From positions 32,269,001 to 32,333,000 of the forward strand of contig NC_068564.1 of NCBI RefSeq assembly GCF_022201045.2: 64,000 bases of DNA, written 5' to 3'. Positions 62,943 through 64,000 of the stretch are shown here, in pieces. The stretch's first letter is position 1; the number at the start of each line of letters is the position of its first letter. This DNA is from Citrus sinensis (Eukaryota > Streptophyta > Magnoliopsida > Sapindales > Rutaceae). The translations under genes and the position numbers were made by a program. The notes under the pieces were generated by a model. The model saw only the letters and a list, made by a program, of their open reading frames with translations, made no database searches and had not been told where the DNA came from.

Positions 62943-64000
62943 TCATTTTATTTTCTCTTCATGATCATCATCGCCTTCCTCGCAGTTATTAGCGTCTTCA
63001 ATGTCACTGCCTTCTATAGGACTCTCCAATGCTCTCTTTTCTTGCTCTTCTTCTTCATAATCTGAATTTTTCACAATAATCCCTCCATGTTTCACATTCT
63101 TTTCGGCTTTCACCTTCAAAGTCTCCAACAATTCCCTCACAGCCTTGCACTTATCCCTCTTGTTTTTAATCAAAACCTCACTAATATCAGCAGGAGTCAT
63201 CTCAGCCTTACCAACAACATCCTCCAGTTCCTTCAGAGTTTCATCTTCCAAGTCACTTTCCTCATACCCCAAGTAATTCTTCAGCAGAATCAACAATGCA
63301 GGATAAGAACAATAGCTCATGAAAATATGCATGTCCATTCTGCCACTTCTAAGCAATGCAGGATCAAGCTTCTCAATGTGGTTAGTAGTAAACACAAAAA
63401 TCTTCTCACTCCCGCAGCAAGACCATAACCCATCAGTAAAATTCAACAAGCCTGAAAGAGTAATTGAATTATTACCATCTTCACCGCCCACTGAACCTGA
63501 CCCACATCTCATTTCAGGCTCATAGTAATTGCCATTTCCACAATTACCCCTCGAACCTGACCCATTACTCCTCTTATTCCTATTACTCAAACTGATAGAA
63601 CAATCAATATCTTCAATCACAATAATTGACTTCGAACTTGTTTTCATTAGCAACTTTCTCAGCTCAGAGTTGTTGTGCACTTCAGTTAATTCGAGGTCAT
63701 AAATATCATAACCAAGATAATTAGCCATGGCAGCGATCATGCTAGATTTACCAGTACCAGGTGGCCCATAAAGCAAGTAGCCTCTCTTCCAAGCTCGCCC
63801 AGTCTTCTGATAAAACGACATCCCGTTTGCAAAATCTTTCAAATCCTCCATTATCTCAATCTTTTTCTCAGGATCAATGGCTAGTGTATCAAAAGTGCTC
63901 GGGTGCTTAAAGGACACGGATTCCCAAGGGTGGCCCCTTGAATCCAAAGACCCACCTCTCGAATTTGTATACAAGAGCCTGTCTTGATTCTTTCTTCTGA
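62943..64000 (-). CDS. BCS1-like AAA-ATPase, C-terminal part (cut by window edge)
   Basis: Plant BCS1-like AAA-ATPases are membrane-anchored (mitochondrial outer membrane or ER) ATP-driven proteins, often stress-induced. The frame stays open to the right edge (QDRLLYTNSRGGSLDSRGHP), so the N-terminal anchor and start lie outside; the Leu codon near 63974 is not a start. Visible: the BCS1-type region WESVSFKHPSTFDTLAIDPE, Walker A GPPGTGKS, Walker B IIVIEDIDCS, an inserted Gly/Ser/Asn-rich loop, NFTDGLWSCCGSEKIFVFTT (sensor 1), and the arginine-finger region DPALLRSGRMDMHI. The tail is acidic (SDIEDANNCEEGDDDHEEKIK). It matches what I recall of At5g57480 and At4g30250, which are single-exon. 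Confidence 0.92.
   Translation of the reverse strand, partial: RRKNQDRLLYTNSRGGSLDSRGHPWESVSFKHPSTFDTLAIDPEKKIEIMEDLKDFANGMSFYQKTGRAWKRGYLLYGPPGTGKSSMIAAMANYLGYDIYDLELTEVHNNSELRKLLMKTSSKSIIVIEDIDCSISLSNRNKRSNGSGSRGNCGNGNYYEPEMRCGSGSVGGEDGNNSITLSGLLNFTDGLWSCCGSEKIFVFTTNHIEKLDPALLRSGRMDMHIFMSYCSYPALLILLKNYLGYEESDLEDETLKELEDVVGKAEMTPADISEVLIKNKRDKCKAVRELLETLKVKAEKNVKHGGIIVKNSDYEEEEQEKRALESPIEGSDIEDANNCEEGDDDHEEKIK

Overview
The window is nuclear DNA from a dicot plant. It is AT-rich and its genes carry short GT-AG introns. It holds plant-only families (Aux/IAA, TPLATE-complex muniscin) and many small plant transposons (hAT, Mutator-like MITEs, tRNA-type SINEs, a LINE 3' end). Protein similarity suggests a rosid, perhaps Citrus or a relative, but that is a guess from memory. 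I see no organelle, bacterial or virus-derived block and no previously undescribed system that I could defend.

Layout. 0.5-3.1 kb: spliceosomal SmF gene (minus strand, 5 exons) with a hAT element in intron 4. 3.4-9.9 kb: repeat-rich DNA with a SINE, two inverted copies of one Mutator-like MITE, a nested direct-repeat array and a fold-back element. 10.7-11.3 kb: IAA33-type Aux/IAA (plus). 14.4-18.1 kb: a HAD glycerol-3-phosphatase (minus, 6 exons) followed by a decayed partial duplicate. 19.5-24.5 kb: a tandem pair of serine-rich plant-specific genes, duplicated together with their promoters. 24.5-30.6 kb: a long gene-poor stretch. 30.7-32.6 kb: TML endocytic adaptor (minus). 33.2-37.1 kb: a second hAT element and another TIR element. 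38.6-38.9 kb: histone H4 (minus) with histone-type promoter motifs. 40.4-41.3 kb: XRCC3 recombination protein (plus). 42.7-43.7 kb: processed SLU7 splicing-factor pseudogene. 44.9 kb: a small B3-like protein. 45.9-48.7 kb: a syntaxin-6 N-domain membrane protein (minus, 5 exons). 51.1-55.7 kb: a 12-exon SET-domain methyltransferase (minus). 55.9-62.9 kb: gene-poor, with a LINE end. 62.9 kb to the right edge: AAA-ATPase, cut by the window.

The genes do not form a pathway; they are independent housekeeping and regulatory genes. Their order is informative. It interleaves what I recall as three Arabidopsis neighbourhoods, At5g57420-57480, At4g30220-30250 and At2g18850-18860, so this window looks close to the ancestral, unfractionated order. 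Gene models were spliced by hand, checking reading phase at every junction; totals come out as whole codons with a terminal stop for SmF, IAA33, the phosphatase, the syntaxin-like gene and the SET gene.
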